From assembly GCA_032629725.1 (NCBI GenBank), contig JAFEVB010000004.1, forward strand, positions 1,798,001-1,862,000: a stretch of DNA of 64,000 nucleotides, read 5' to 3'. Source of the DNA: Gremmenia infestans (lineage: Eukaryota > Ascomycota > Leotiomycetes > Helotiales > Hamatocanthoscyphaceae). This document shows, piece after piece, positions 36,703 to 48,116 of this stretch. The stretch's first letter is position 1. Each line of letters opens with the position of its first letter. Below the pieces are notes generated by a model. It made no database searches. It had not been told where the DNA came from and saw only the letters and a list, made by a program, of their open reading frames with translations. The translations under genes were made by a program, and so were the position numbers.

Positions 36703-39516
36703 ATGCATACCCTCCCATTGACGCAAAGCTTGAACATGTCATACCACAACATTCAGGATCTTTTGGAGTACGCGGTAGTGAATTATGGGACTCGAAAAGT
36801 CATCACTTATTCTCCTGGCGACACTACCAATCCTAAAGTCACAACATACGCGGAGATTCAGCGGGAGGCCCGTCAAAAATGCGAGATTCTGCGCTCTTTA
36901 GATGGGTTCGGTGAAGGGAAGATTGTCTTGCTTCATTTGAACGACCACTTGGACGTGATCACCTGGTTCTGGGCTGCTCTTTACGCGGGATGTCTACCTG
37001 CAATAAGTACTCCATTTTCACACAGCGAAGGTAGTAGAATCGCTCATATCGAGCATCTGTCAAAGATGTTGATGAGTCCCATATGCATCACCAACAAGAG
37101 TTCACTGGGTCAATTCTCTGGCCAGGATATTCTCCAACCTATCGCTGTGGAGTCACTCAACAAAATCACCCAGGAAGTTTCGGATATTTCCATGAAAGAA
37201 CCAACTCCTAAAGATACAGCCTTGCTTATGTTAACATCAGGAAGCACTGGAAATGCAAAAGCAGTGTGCTTGAGCCATGGTCAAATACTGACCGCCGTGG
37301 CTGGCAAAGCTTCAGTAATCCCGCTATCTCAAGACGGCTCATTTCTGAACTGGATTGCTCTCGATCATGTTGCGAGTATGGTCGAAATACACATACAGGC
37401 GCTCTTTGTTGGCGCAGACCAAGTTCATGTACCACCCGCTGAGATCATTACCGATCCACTTGAGTTCCTACGGCTAATAGATCGCCACCGAGTTTGTCGG
37501 ACCTTTGCACCGAATTTCTTCCTTGCCCGCCTACGGAATGCTCTAGAGGCTACTTCGGAAGTGCCGGAAACTTGGGACTTGAGCTGTCTCCAGTATCTAG
37601 CATCTGGAGGCGAGGCAAATGTAACTGAGACCTGTGCTGCTGTCACGAGGCTCCTGACGAAGTCTGGTGCTCCAGAGAGAACTATCATTACGGGTTTCGG
37701 CATGACTGAGACATGCGCGGGCGCTATATTCAATACTAGTTGCCCAGTCTATGACCTTGACAACAGGCTCGAGTTTGCTTCTGTTGGCTGTTGCATGTCG
37801 GGAATTGAGATGCGCATTACCTCTCAAGGTGAACAAGTTGCCTTGGGAGCGAATCAAGCTGGAGACCTGGAGGTCACAGGCCCTGTGGTATTCAAGAAAT
37901 ATTTCAACAATGAAGAGGCAACGACGAATGCATTTACAAAGGATGGATGGTTCAAAACTGGTGATCAGGCTATCATTGACGCAGCCGGACATCTGAGGCT
38001 CATAGGCCGAAGCAAAGACATGTTAATTGTCAATGGGGTTCACTACAACCCCGAAGAAATTGAGTCTGATATCGAAGATGCCAAGATTCCCGGCGTGGCA
38101 AGCAGCTTCACCGCTTGCTTCTCGTCGTTGCGCCCTCCTGCTCAAACCGAGAGCATATACGTGGCATTCCTTCCAACATACGGCGACGAGGACATAACAG
38201 TTCACCTTGATACCTTGAATGCCATCTCAAGAGTAACGATGATCCAGACCGGTGCGCGACCAGAGATCCTGCCTCTCGACAAAGCTGCACTCCAGAAATC
38301 AACATTGGGCAAACTCTCACGGACGAAAATCAAAGCCGCTTTCGAGAGAGGCGATCTTGTCTCGTACGAAGAATCAAGTCGCGAGAAAGTATTGCGTTAC
38401 CGAGCATCATACCACCAATCGCCCGCGAATCCGATAGAGGAGCTCCTTTTGAGGGTTTTCTCCAGCGTTCTGCAGATCCAAGACGGCGATTTTGATGTCG
38501 AGACGCCAATCTTCGAGTTGGGGATCACATCTATCGAGTTGATCAGCCTGAAGCGCAGCATCGAGGAGCATCTGGACTTGACCGCCACGATCCCAATAAT
38601 CACCTTGATGACGAACCCTACGATCCGCTCTCTGGTCAAGGCTCTCAAAGACGTTGACTCGCCCACCACCAAACCACAATATGCACCCGTGGTGACCATC
38701 CAGCCGCACGGCACCAAACAGCCTCTCTGGCTGGTCCATCCTGGCGTCGGCGAAGTTCTTATCTTCTTGAATCTGGCAAGGTACTTTCCTGATCGTCCAA
38801 TATATGCCTTCCGGGCCCGGGGATTTAGTAAAGGCGAACCTCACTTCACTAGCATCGAGGAAGCAACGGCTACGTATCACAGCGCTATCAAGAGCCGCCA
38901 GCCGCAGGGACCATACCTGTTAGCAGGATATAGCTACGGCTCCATGCTCGCTGTCGAGACCGCCAAGATCCTCGAAAGCAACGGCGACACGATCGGCTTC
39001 CTAGGAGTTCTCAACCTGCCGCCGCATATCAAGGTGCGCATGCGGCAGCTCGATTGGGTGGCGTGTCTCCTGCACCTCTCCTACTTCCTTGATCTCATCA
39101 CCGAGGCCCAGTCGCGCGAGCTGGCCGCCGAGCTCTGCGCTGCACCCCGCGAAGAGGTGCTGGCGGAGGTGCTCACACAAGCGGACCCGCGCCGGCTGGC
39201 CGAGCTGTCACTCACGCCCGTGGCGCTCGTCAAGTGGGCGAATCTGGCGTTCGATTTGCAGAGCATGGCCGTCGAGTACGAGCCCTCGGGCTCGGTGGCC
39301 AAGATGGATGTGTTCTACTGCACGCCGCTGGCGGTTGTGGCGCAGGACCGGGAGCAGTGGCTGCGGGAGCATTTGATTTTGTGGAGGAACTTTGTGCGCG
39401 CGGGGGGTGTGGCGTTTCATGAGGTTGGGGGAGAGCATTATACGATGCTGGGGAAGGATCACGTGTTTACCTTCCAGAAGACTTTGAAGAAGGTATTGAA
39501 GAGTCGAGGTTTCTGA
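36703..39516 (+). CDS. A-T-TE NRPS-like synthetase (quinone/furanone-type, aryl-pyruvate family)
   Basis: Uninterrupted frame of 937 residues. Adenylation domain ~15-560: A3 LTSGSTGNAKA near 177-187, NWIALDHVAS and FAPNFFLARLR as in aryl-acid-accepting relatives, A5 GFGMTETCAG near 331-340, A7 WFKTGD near 416-421, A8 LRLIGRSKDMLIVNG. Thiolation domain ~570-650 with pantetheine Ser610 in LGITSIEL. Thioesterase ~670-937 with nucleophile Ser744 in AGYSYGSM and a likely catalytic His912 in GGEHYTML. No condensation domain. Characterised proteins with this exact order (atromentin, terrequinone, polyporic acid, aspulvinone, microperfuranone synthetases) join two aryl-pyruvates. Alternative start at Met12 is possible; the shorter N-terminus resembles relatives more. 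GC content and codon use rise sharply in the TE part. Product not predictable. Confidence 0.9.
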   Translation: MHTLPLTQSLNMSYHNIQDLLEYAVVNYGTRKVITYSPGDTTNPKVTTYAEIQREARQKCEILRSLDGFGEGKIVLLHLNDHLDVITWFWAALYAGCLPAISTPFSHSEGSRIAHIEHLSKMLMSPICITNKSSLGQFSGQDILQPIAVESLNKITQEVSDISMKEPTPKDTALLMLTSGSTGNAKAVCLSHGQILTAVAGKASVIPLSQDGSFLNWIALDHVASMVEIHIQALFVGADQVHVPPAEIITDPLEFLRLIDRHRVCRTFAPNFFLARLRNALEATSEVPETWDLSCLQYLASGGEANVTETCAAVTRLLTKSGAPERTIITGFGMTETCAGAIFNTSCPVYDLDNRLEFASVGCCMSGIEMRITSQGEQVALGANQAGDLEVTGPVVFKKYFNNEEATTNAFTKDGWFKTGDQAIIDAAGHLRLIGRSKDMLIVNGVHYNPEEIESDIEDAKIPGVASSFTACFSSLRPPAQTESIYVAFLPTYGDEDITVHLDTLNAISRVTMIQTGARPEILPLDKAALQKSTLGKLSRTKIKAAFERGDLVSYEESSREKVLRYRASYHQSPANPIEELLLRVFSSVLQIQDGDFDVETPIFELGITSIELISLKRSIEEHLDLTATIPIITLMTNPTIRSLVKALKDVDSPTTKPQYAPVVTIQPHGTKQPLWLVHPGVGEVLIFLNLARYFPDRPIYAFRARGFSKGEPHFTSIEEATATYHSAIKSRQPQGPYLLAGYSYGSMLAVETAKILESNGDTIGFLGVLNLPPHIKVRMRQLDWVACLLHLSYFLDLITEAQSRELAAELCAAPREEVLAEVLTQADPRRLAELSLTPVALVKWANLAFDLQSMAVEYEPSGSVAKMDVFYCTPLAVVAQDREQWLREHLILWRNFVRAGGVAFHEVGGEHYTMLGKDHVFTFQKTLKKVLKSRGF

Positions 39517-40474
39517 GCTTCATTGCTGTCTACGCTGTCGTTTGAGTCTGGCTAGGTACTCTCTTAATAAGTCACACACACATTGTAAGATAATTGTTTG
39601 ACTTGTACCTTGGGTCTATCTGATTTCTTTCTGGGCCTTATTGTGATTTTAATTTGCTAAAAAGAAGAAGATTCTTAACAAAGACTGGTACAGTGCAATA
39701 GAGGGTTACTGGATAGCATGCGTGATTAACAAACGCCAACATAGGCAGTAGGAATTACCTAGTAAGTATCAGTCAGTGTGGTGTGTGTCATTTGAGGCAA
39801 GGCTCGGTGAGTCGTTCTAGTATAGTTAGTAGTAGGACTTTTCGTACCACCATCTTATCCTATCATATTGGCCAACACGTGATCAATGTACACTTTACAA
39901 GTTACTCGTAGGTATGAAGACTCAAATATGATGTAACGGTGGCATTTAGACAGCCAAAATCGAGTCCTCAAGTTTACTTGCCTTACGTAAGCTTACGTGG
40001 TGCATGTGCATGTGCATGTGCATGCAGTCGCTTGTGTAACCACCTCATGCAGGTCATCCCAGAATCAGATCTGCATGCTGTATCATTGATGTGGCGTCAT
40101 TGGTCAGCTTTTAGGCAGCCACGCCCAGTTACTACCGTACGAGTAAGGTGAGGTACCTATGCATGCAACGGCAATTCCTGTATGTTGTCGGTCACTCTGC
40201 ACTACACCCCAGCACCAAACATCGTGTGCACTTTGCACCTGCTGCAATCACTGAGAAGGCCAGAAAACTTCAAAATTCCATGTGAGAGCTGATTCCAATA
40301 TTACGTGTACGTAACAGGCGTCGCAGTGAATCTATCAAGCGCAGACATCAACAGATTCAACACAGCCCGCGGCGGCCTTGACTCGCTTGGTACTCGTATG
40401 GCCAAACTGTTTTCTCTAGCGCAACTCCATCAAACAACTTCATCCACTTTCCTGACGTTTCAACTTCTGGAAAC
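39517..40474. other. Spacer with a GTGCAT microsatellite
   Basis: About 960 nt. A GTGCAT hexamer is repeated four times at about 40000-40024. It should hold the promoter of the glutathione transferase gene. No gene seen. Confidence 0.45.
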
Positions 40475-41591
40475 ATGGCACCCAAACCGCTAAACACTGC
40501 TCCCCAACTAACGAGCTCTTTCACGCCTCCACCCAATAAGTTCCAAGGTGTGATCAGCCCGGATCCCACCTCTGAGTTCCCTGCCGAGAAAGATCGATAT
40601 GTAAGTCAACGGATCAGCATATTATTATCGTATACTGACAAACTCGAGGCCTTGTATCTTCATCTCGGCTGCCCTTGGGCTCATCGAACCAATATCGTCT
40701 ACCAGCTCAAACGCCTCCAACCCATCGTCGCGCTAAGCGTCGTCTCCATTCACCGCGATGGCGATAATGGCTGGAATTACGATGGCACGAGCAAGTCGGA
40801 CCCGGTTGATCCTGTCGAAGGCTTCAAGAATTTCAAGGAGATGTACAAGAAAGCAGACCCTGAATACCAAGGTGGCTATACTGTCCCGCTGCTCTGGGAT
40901 CGTAAGAAGAAGACTATCGTGAACAATGATAGTGTGGGCATTATGCGGATCCTTGCCACTGCATTTGATGCTTTCTTGGCGCCGGAGCTTAGGGAAGATA
41001 AGAAGCCAGGCGGAGGCTTGCGCCCAGACAGCTTGGCGAAGGAGATCGACGAACTTGGTAACAGGATCGAACTCAGGTACAATTGGGGAACTTATCTGTG
41101 TGGTATGGCCAAGTCGCAACCCGATTACGATGCTTCTATGAGCCATTTGTTCGGGTTGTTGGATGAGCTCGAGAAGCGTTTGAGTGGTAGAAAGTACCTG
41201 TTCGGAGATCATCTCACTGAGACAGACATCAGGTAAGATGTTGTGAGTATATCTTGGCATAATGACTTACTTGACATAGGGCTTTTACAACATCCGTACG
41301 TTTTGACATGGCTTACTACACAATCTTCATGTGCAACTACAAGATGATCCGCTACGACTATCCAAACCTGCATCGATGGCTACGCCAGATCTACTACGAG
41401 GTTGATGAGGAGACGAAAGGCGCGTTCAGGAGCACGACTCACTTTGAAATCGTAAGTCAGATCCTTGATTTCAGTAGTACTAACCGAAAGCTGACTCATT
41501 GTAGTTCATGGAAGGATACGCCATCTCAGCAAAGAGAATGGTGCTCATTCCCTGGGGACCAGCCGTTCCGATCATGCCCTTAGATGCGTAG
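40475..41591 (+). CDS. Glutathione S-transferase, Xi class (glutathionyl-hydroquinone reductase type, Ecm4-like)
   Basis: Four exons, 40475-40600, 40649-41232, 41280-41451 and 41505-41591, give 322 residues. The Cys-containing active-site motif GCPWAHRT (Cys50) is the marker of the Xi class, which reduces glutathionyl-hydroquinones by GSH-dependent thiol exchange; ordinary GSTs have Ser or Tyr there. Further family marks: VPLLWDRKKKTIVNNDS before the thioredoxin-fold end, and in the helical domain YLFGDHLTETDIRAFTTSVRFD. Ecm4-type enzymes exist in nearly all fungi as housekeeping proteins, so its place beside a synthetase of quinone-making type is suggestive, not proof of a dedicated role. 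Confidence 0.9.
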
Positions 41592-41779
41592 ATGATCTCG
41601 GGTGTAAACCAATGCAAATAGAAATGGAGTACAGGGCGGACATGGCGTAGAAGTGATGGCATATGGGCTATGAATCATAGTCTGAAATTGCAAATCGTAA
41701 TTGGCATTGCCTTTAACAATTTTTGAGTGTTGTGTTTCTTTGGAGTGGGACCACGGCACAGATCGCAATCCAGTTTGTT

Positions 41780-42640
41780 ACATAGCGAAATGCTATAGTA
41801 CTCGTAAGGTTATAATCAAGGGTAATCGCGTAAAAAGGGCTGATTACGGCATAAAACATAAGTATAAGAGTTTGGATACATTCTACTAAAGGATCATCTT
41901 TATAGACGAATGCTACTTCGATCCCGCAGAGTGTAAGACGAGCTATATTACACGTGAAGAAGGACACCGCGAAGACTCTGAAACATATAATAGAAGCCGG
42001 CGAAATCAGGGGTTAAGGTTCATATCGCGGGATAGGTTAGTTAGCACGGAAAGTGTAAGGAATTACGGTTCTTGAATAATAAAAAGAAGCATATCAATCT
42101 TCCATAAAGATCTGCGAAGCCGTAGATATGAAAATACGAACTAAAAGAAGAGTTTAAGAGGTGAATATGTTAGTAGAAGGCCTCTCTTCCGCATAAGCAA
42201 GTTGTTAAGCCAAAAGGGAATTCGATGACCTAAAAGTACTACGTCGATATCATCCTACCTTAGTACTGCGATCAGATCAATAAATACGGTCTTTAGAAAG
42301 CTGGCACTTGGATTCTATAAGAGGACAACGACCGTAGTCATAGACGTAGTAAATCAGGCCTAGCAAAGGCATATAGAGATGCCAATTGGATTATAGCGCT
42401 TGTCCACCCTCCTTAGTCTTCTGATCTAAACCCTATCAAGGCTTGCTGGAATATATTAAAGGAGAGAATCGAGAAGAGAGTGTTTTACGGTATAGATGAG
42501 TTTAAAGGCGTGATTCAAAAGGAATGGCGTAAGTTCATGCTTATAGAGATTAGAGCACGTATTGCAGAGATGCTATATAGGTGCAAGCAATTGATTAAAA
42601 CTGAAGGAGCTCCATTGAAGAACAAAGTGTGGTAGATATA
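41780..42640 (+). mobile_element. Degenerate Tc1/mariner-type transposon (DDE transposase relic)
   Basis: Plus-strand translation of one frame region near 41885-42010 gives IIFIDECYFDP..YITREEGHR, equivalent to the first catalytic Asp motif (family: IIFTDEA.IDP). After a badly decayed middle, 42310-42640 gives WIL-stop-EDNDRSH, GLAKAYRDANW, HPP-stop-SSDLNPIKACWNILK, and KERIEKRVFYGIDE to a final W and stop. This is the Tc1-type DDE region with the last acidic site apparently Lys (NPIK). Two stops stand exactly where relatives have Gln (ILQEDND, PPQSPDL), i.e. CAA to TAA and CAG to TAG, the RIP signature. No terminal inverted repeats were identified. It is dead and lies between two biosynthetic genes. 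Confidence 0.78.
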
Positions 42641-42817
42641 GCTGTATAAGTGCTCAATTTAACTGTTTTTGGTATTTTTCGCTTAAAAGGGCTGGCCGGA
42701 GAATCTCTGCACCCCCTGGTGGCTCAACTGAACTGCCTTATCAATCGCTGACTGATTGGACACTCTGATATTACCCACCACTTTTCTCCTTCATCGTGTA
42801 CCTTACATTCACGAGCC

Positions 42818-44275
42818 ATGGATTCAATCAAAGAACAAGTAGAGCAGCTTGCCCGAGCCACAGATGACGCCGGTCGCGAGAAGTTATCACTTGCCCTTCG
42901 AGATTTGTCCTATAGCCTCGAAGCTCCCAAAAACACCATAACACGGATCATTTCCTATGTCAGTATCCTCTTGCTCTCCCTTCTCTAATGAAACTAACAA
43001 AGTCTGGCAAGACTCTCCGCACTTCAGCTGTTCGCACTGGTATCGATCTTGGAATTTTCACCCGACTAGCTGCTAGCGAGATGCCACTCGAAGTTAAAGA
43101 ATTGACCAAAGATGGTGCAGATCCTCAATTAGTCGGTAAGTATCTTCAGCAGGCATTCTCTTGTCTTCTTGGTGCTAATCTTAAATTCGACAGGTCGCTA
43201 TCTACGATATTTCGCGTCATTTGGCATGGTATCCGAGATAGCAAAGAACATATTCGCTGCCAACAATGTCACCAAGGTTGTCGCTGATCCAGGCAAGGAA
43301 GCATGTGTGATCCATAGGTGGGTATCTGTAGATCCCCTTTGGGGATGATGACTTCTTCGAAGACCTATTCCTGATCGCTTTTGATCTGATCTTTCACCTA
43401 TATCTAGCTTTGACACCGTCGCGCCGGCCTTTCAAGCTGCGCCTGCCTTTCTCCGCGAAACCGCATACCAGAATCCCGCAGACGCCGCCAAGAGTCCGTT
43501 CCAACTCGCCTACAAGACACCGTTGACTGCGTTCCAGTATTTTCCGTCGCTGCCCGCCGCGTCTCTCGAGGCGTTCGCGAGGTACCAGGCTTTGCGGAGT
43601 GCTGATATGAGTACGTGGCTTTCGGTGTATCCGTTCCTCGAGGAAGTCGGCGAGGTAGGCGAGGACGAGGTGGTGTTTGTGGATGTGGGAGGGGGGATCG
43701 GCCATCAGTGCGCGGCTTTGAGAGAGAAGTATCCGCAGTTGAGGGGGAGGGTGCAGGTGCAGGATCTAGAGCACTCTATAGCGCAGAAAATCAAGCACGA
43801 GGGAGTCGAGGGCAGGGTGCATAATATATTTGAAGAACAGCCCGTCAAAGGTTAGTACTTGTCAAAATGCCAACAACGTACTTGGACGACTTTCTCCATG
43901 TCCCTCTTTCTGATTAATAGTCTACTGTATCTAGGAGCAAGATTCTACTACCTCCGCGCCGTCCTGCATGACTTCCCCGACAGCGCTTGCCAGAGCATCT
44001 TGTCCCGATTGAGGGATGCGATGGGCCATTATTCACGGATCCTTATCGACGAGATGGTGTTGCCGAATTCGGGAGTGAACTGGGCGACCACGCATACGGA
44101 CCTCACGATGATGGCTTGTTTCGCCGCGAAAGAACGGACGCAGGAGCAGTGGGAAAACCTGCTAAGTAGCGCCAGGCTCAAGATCGAAGCGCAACGAAAT
44201 TATAAGGGTGGTTGGGGCGGGTATGAGGGCATTATCACAGTAGCAAAGGAAGAGTATGCTAGGGTATATAGATGA
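42818..44275 (+). CDS. SAM-dependent O-methyltransferase (COMT-like) 2
   Basis: Five exons, 42818-42958, 43012-43135, 43194-43317, 43408-43850 and 43935-44275, give 390 residues in phase; the second exon could instead start at 43003, adding three residues. The SAM site reads VFVDVGGGIGHQCAAL (Asp222 region), followed by VQVQDLEHSI and the catalytic His289 in AVLHDFPD; NWATTHTDLTMM near the end is the usual substrate-pocket helix. Layout matches fungal secondary-metabolite O-methyltransferases (sterigmatocystin/aflatoxin OMT-like fold) but the two methyltransferases of this window are clearly different sequences, not recent duplicates. Exons 4-5 are more GC-rich than the flanks. It sits 3' of a dead Tc1 element and 5' of the monooxygenase, same strand. 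Confidence 0.87.
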
Positions 44276-45037
44276 GAGTCGAGTAGACGCAGCAGAAATT
44301 TTAACGGATAGAACCTTTTTTTTACAACGCTCTAAACTTATATATCCAATGTCTCTCTCTCGCTCTTTCTGTCTCTCCCCATCCTCAATGAACAGCGCCA
44401 GTCCCATCCACTAAAAGCATCTAAAGATGCTGTGCACCTCAAACGGCGTACATCTCAGAACCACTAAAGGGACACCACCGGCCCTTAGACTAGACACCCA
44501 CCCCTGCCCCCTCCTCTCGGTTAAATAGGGAGGTGGGGGCCGCTCCTTTGCCTGGGCAGGCTCCCAGCTCTTGTTATCGTATCACCTTTTTGCCAACATG
44601 TAACGGTGCCATTCAGCCTTCAGGCACCCAGCCTAGCGCACAATAATGGACGAATACCTTTTTTTAAATTGTGCTCGGAGCCTTAGATGCACCTTGTGGG
44701 CGCATACGCCCATGTGCATATGCAGATGCATACAGATGCTACGGAGTATGCCCGTATGTCCCCCCAACTGAGCCGCAATGGTAGAGTCTTATCTATACCT
44801 TGCATGAAGGGTGCGGGGACCTCGCTTTCGCCTTCGGCCTTTGAGAATGAGAGACAGAAACTTGGGTCGCATTATTGTTCAGGCCTGCATGCTCTCTAGC
44901 TCCTGTGAAAACTCACATCACTTTTTCCAACTCATGAATTCAAACGACGCAAGAATTTCATTCTGTCGAAGAAAATCTCATACGCTGGTAATGATCCCTT
45001 ACGGACTGTCCCCCAATATATGGGATCTATTTCAAAG
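44276..45037. other. Spacer between O-methyltransferase 2 and monooxygenase
   Basis: 760 nt. A perfect TACGGAGTA lies at 44740, and CAT/GCAT-rich words occur near 44690-44735. Presumed promoter of the flavin monooxygenase; no gene seen. Confidence 0.4.
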
Positions 45038-46878
45038 ATGGACACCACCACCACCCACTCAGAGCTACCCAATGGCAGAGGAGCCATAATGCCGGATATA
45101 CCAGAATCTAGCTACCGAATCCCCGAAATCCTGCTCGGAAACCCAGGTATGCATTTAGTCCTCTGTACATAATTCTTTTTTCCCTTGCCTTTTGCTGACC
45201 GGGAAATCCAAAAAATACAGCAAATCGACCTCTCAAAGTCATCATTGTCGGCTCCGGGCTGTCCGGCATCATGATGGCGTATAAAATCCAGAAGATGTGC
45301 CAGAATGTTTCCATGGTGGTTCACGAGAAAGAGGCAGACATTGGCGGCACATGGTACGTGAACCGGTACCCGGGAGCGGGCTGCGACATCCCGTCGCACG
45401 CGTACAGCTACAACTTCGCGCTGAACCCGGACTGGCCGCTGTACTGCTCGCACCAGCCTGACATCTGGAAGTACCTGGACAAAGTATGTAAGGTGTTTAA
45501 GCTGCGGCAGTACATACGCTTCAGGTCGCAGATCACGCGGGCAGAGTGGCTTGAAGATGTGGGAAAGTGGAAGGTGGGCATTTGTCAAAAGAGCGAGGAT
45601 GAAACAACGGAAAATGTCGAGGAAGAGCTGTGTGATGTCCTCATCTATGCGACTGGGGCTTTGAATGGTGCGAAGATGCCTGAGGTGGAGGGCTTAGACA
45701 GATTCAAGGGTAAATTGATCCACAGTTCTGCGTGGCCTAGAGACTATCAAAAGGAGCAGTGGGAGAAAGAACGAGTAGCCGTCATTGGAGTCGGTGCCAG
45801 TAGCATCCAGCTTGTTCCGCGTATCCAGCCTTACGTCAAAAGTATGGATATTTTCGTCCGCACAGGCACCTGGTTCTCCCGCATCGCCGATAATTTCGGC
45901 GAGTACAAGCCGTACTCCTCCGAACAGCTGGGCAAGTTCAGAGAGGATGCTCAGTCCCTCGTCGCCCATGCCAAAGCCATTGAAGAAGACCTCGCTGTGT
46001 GTCTCGATATCCAAATCGCGGGGTCCGAGATGCAGAAGGGCGCTTCCGAGTGGACGAAAGGCCATATGAGAGAGCATATCAAGGACGCCCGCCTATTCAA
46101 CGGCTTCCTGCCCAACTTCGGCCTCGGGTGCCGCCGCATCACGCCCGGAAACCCATATATGAAAGCTATTCAGGAGCCAAACGTGAATGTGCATTTCTCC
46201 GCCGCAGCAAAGTTCACAGAAGACGGTATCGTCGACGCGAGCGGTGTAACCACGCCTGTTGAGACGATCATCTGTGCCAGTGGCTTCGACACCTCCTACC
46301 GCCCGCGCTTTCCCATCATCGGCCGGAATGGCATCGATCTTGGCGAGCGGTGGGAGCAGCACCCGGAAGCGTACTTGGGCATCACAGTGCCCGACATGCC
46401 CAACTTCTTCATGTTAATGGGCCCCTCATGGCCCGTCCATAACGGCTCCATCATGGGCCCGTTGATTGCCACCGGCGACTACGTGATTGCCGCGCTGCAC
46501 AAGATCCAGAGAGACTGTATCGTCTCTCTGTATCCGCGTGCTTCTGCCACACGCGCATTCAACGAACATGTGCAGGCGTTTGCGCAGAGGACGGTCTGGG
46601 TGGAGAGCTGTCGTAGTTGGTTTAAGAATTCAGAGGGCCGGGTTACGGCGCTGTGGCCGGGAACAGGCCTACATTTCATGGAAGCGGTCAAGTGGCCACG
46701 GTGGGAAGACTATCAGATTGAGCGGGCGCACGGGAACGAGTGGGCGGTGTTGGGTAATGGGTTTTGTTGGGCAGAGAGAACGGAGGGGATGGACAAGACT
46801 CCCTTCTTGAGTGTTGAGGCGCTGGATGAGAAGTGGAAACGGGAGGTGCTAGATAATGAAAAAGGGACAGAGAACTAG
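45038..46878 (+). CDS. Baeyer-Villiger-type flavin monooxygenase
   Basis: Two exons, 45038-45146 and 45221-46878, give 588 residues. FAD Rossmann motif VIIVGSGLSGIMMAY at residues 43-57, then EKEADIGGTWYVNRYPGAGCDIPSH, the class B block; the Baeyer-Villiger fingerprint FxGxxxHxxxWP is present as FKGKLIHSSAWP (residues 198-209); a second, NADP-binding Rossmann motif follows as VAVIGVGASSIQLVP; the C-terminal PNFFMLMGPSWPVHNGS is typical. These enzymes insert oxygen next to ketones or oxidise heteroatoms. Length matches fungal family members. The high GC text of exon 2 differs from the AT-rich DNA on both sides. As the last gene of the run, it is a good candidate tailoring enzyme. Confidence 0.9.
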
Positions 46879-48116
46879 AGAACGCTGTGAATAGTAATTA
46901 TCGAAGTGACTGTTTTTGGTGCATAATTAGCCGACACTTAGTATAACTTCTTATTACTCAGCCATAAGTTCTGTCAAGGAACCTTCATTACTTAATGAGA
47001 TACCAGACATAAGAACTCACTCAATTGAGTCGATAGAACGGGAGAGACTATCGGTGTCTAGGTTCACTCACATTTCTAAGATCAACTCTATTTTCCATAA
47101 AAGAAGATAATCTGGCACCGAATCAATCTATATCTTAGGAATCTCCTAGTCAGCCTAGAAATAACGATTTGGGATTATCAAATATAGAATCCGAAATATC
47201 GACCAGAACAGGATGGTTCACAGCTCAATTGAGTCAAGCCCCAATAGAAGAGGTTTCGCAATTGGAAAGCACTGATCTTCTGCCTATCTAATCTGGAGAT
47301 GTCACCATAATGGGAGATAATAGGTGGATGGAAGAACCAAGAGCAATAGGCACCGTTAGTGAGTTTGTTATTAGAAGGGAAGAGGTTTTATTAATAAACT
47401 ATAAAGTAATCTTTTACTAATAATAAAGTTCATTTGTAAAGGCCTACTATCTAGATAGTAGTACTTATTAAAAGTAGTATTAAGAGCAAGCTGTAACGCT
47501 TAGCATATTAGTATAGAAACTATACTTTTTTCTACTAGTAACAGCTATACTATACTAGGTCTAGCTTAAGCAAGCAGAGCTACTACTATAAGGGTGCTAT
47601 TATGAAGTATACCGCCTTCCTATAGCTTGCGGTGTCGTCATATATAAAATCATATGAATAGAAAAACTACTATGTTCTCTTATTTATTATTCTAGCTAGA
47701 TGTCTATAAGGAAGGTCTTAAGTAGAGAGGGAATATTAGAGGTGCTGTCAATTTCATAGAAGACTCAGGGGCGTAAGCGAGTTTCTCCCAACCGCCTGCC
47801 TGGATGACCCCTTTGCATCAATTTTCTGCACACGGGTAGAGCCCTTTGAGATTTTTTTACTAACTGCTTAAAATGTTTCATTCCATTATGGTATTCCAAA
47901 ATGTGTACTGAGAGACTATGGATATTCCGCTTGGACTGGCGGCATCAATCTTCCAATTGGTCAATTTCTCCATGATTTGAAAATAAATACGGAATTATAA
48001 TGGCTCCTAGTTGACTCTAGTATTCCTTTCCGAGGTTTATCAACATGCATCACATTTAGATTGAAAAGATGTAGAATCAAAACAAACATTGAATTCAAAT
48101 TAAGAAAGCGCAGCGA
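46879..48116. other. AT-rich decayed region
   Basis: About 1.2 kb, very AT-rich at 47360-47720 with TAGTA/CTATA words and stops in every frame; CTCAATTGAG palindromes near 47015 and 47224. Texture is that of RIP-degraded repeat DNA, but no protein relic can be named. It marks the right edge of the biosynthetic gene run. Confidence 0.45.
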
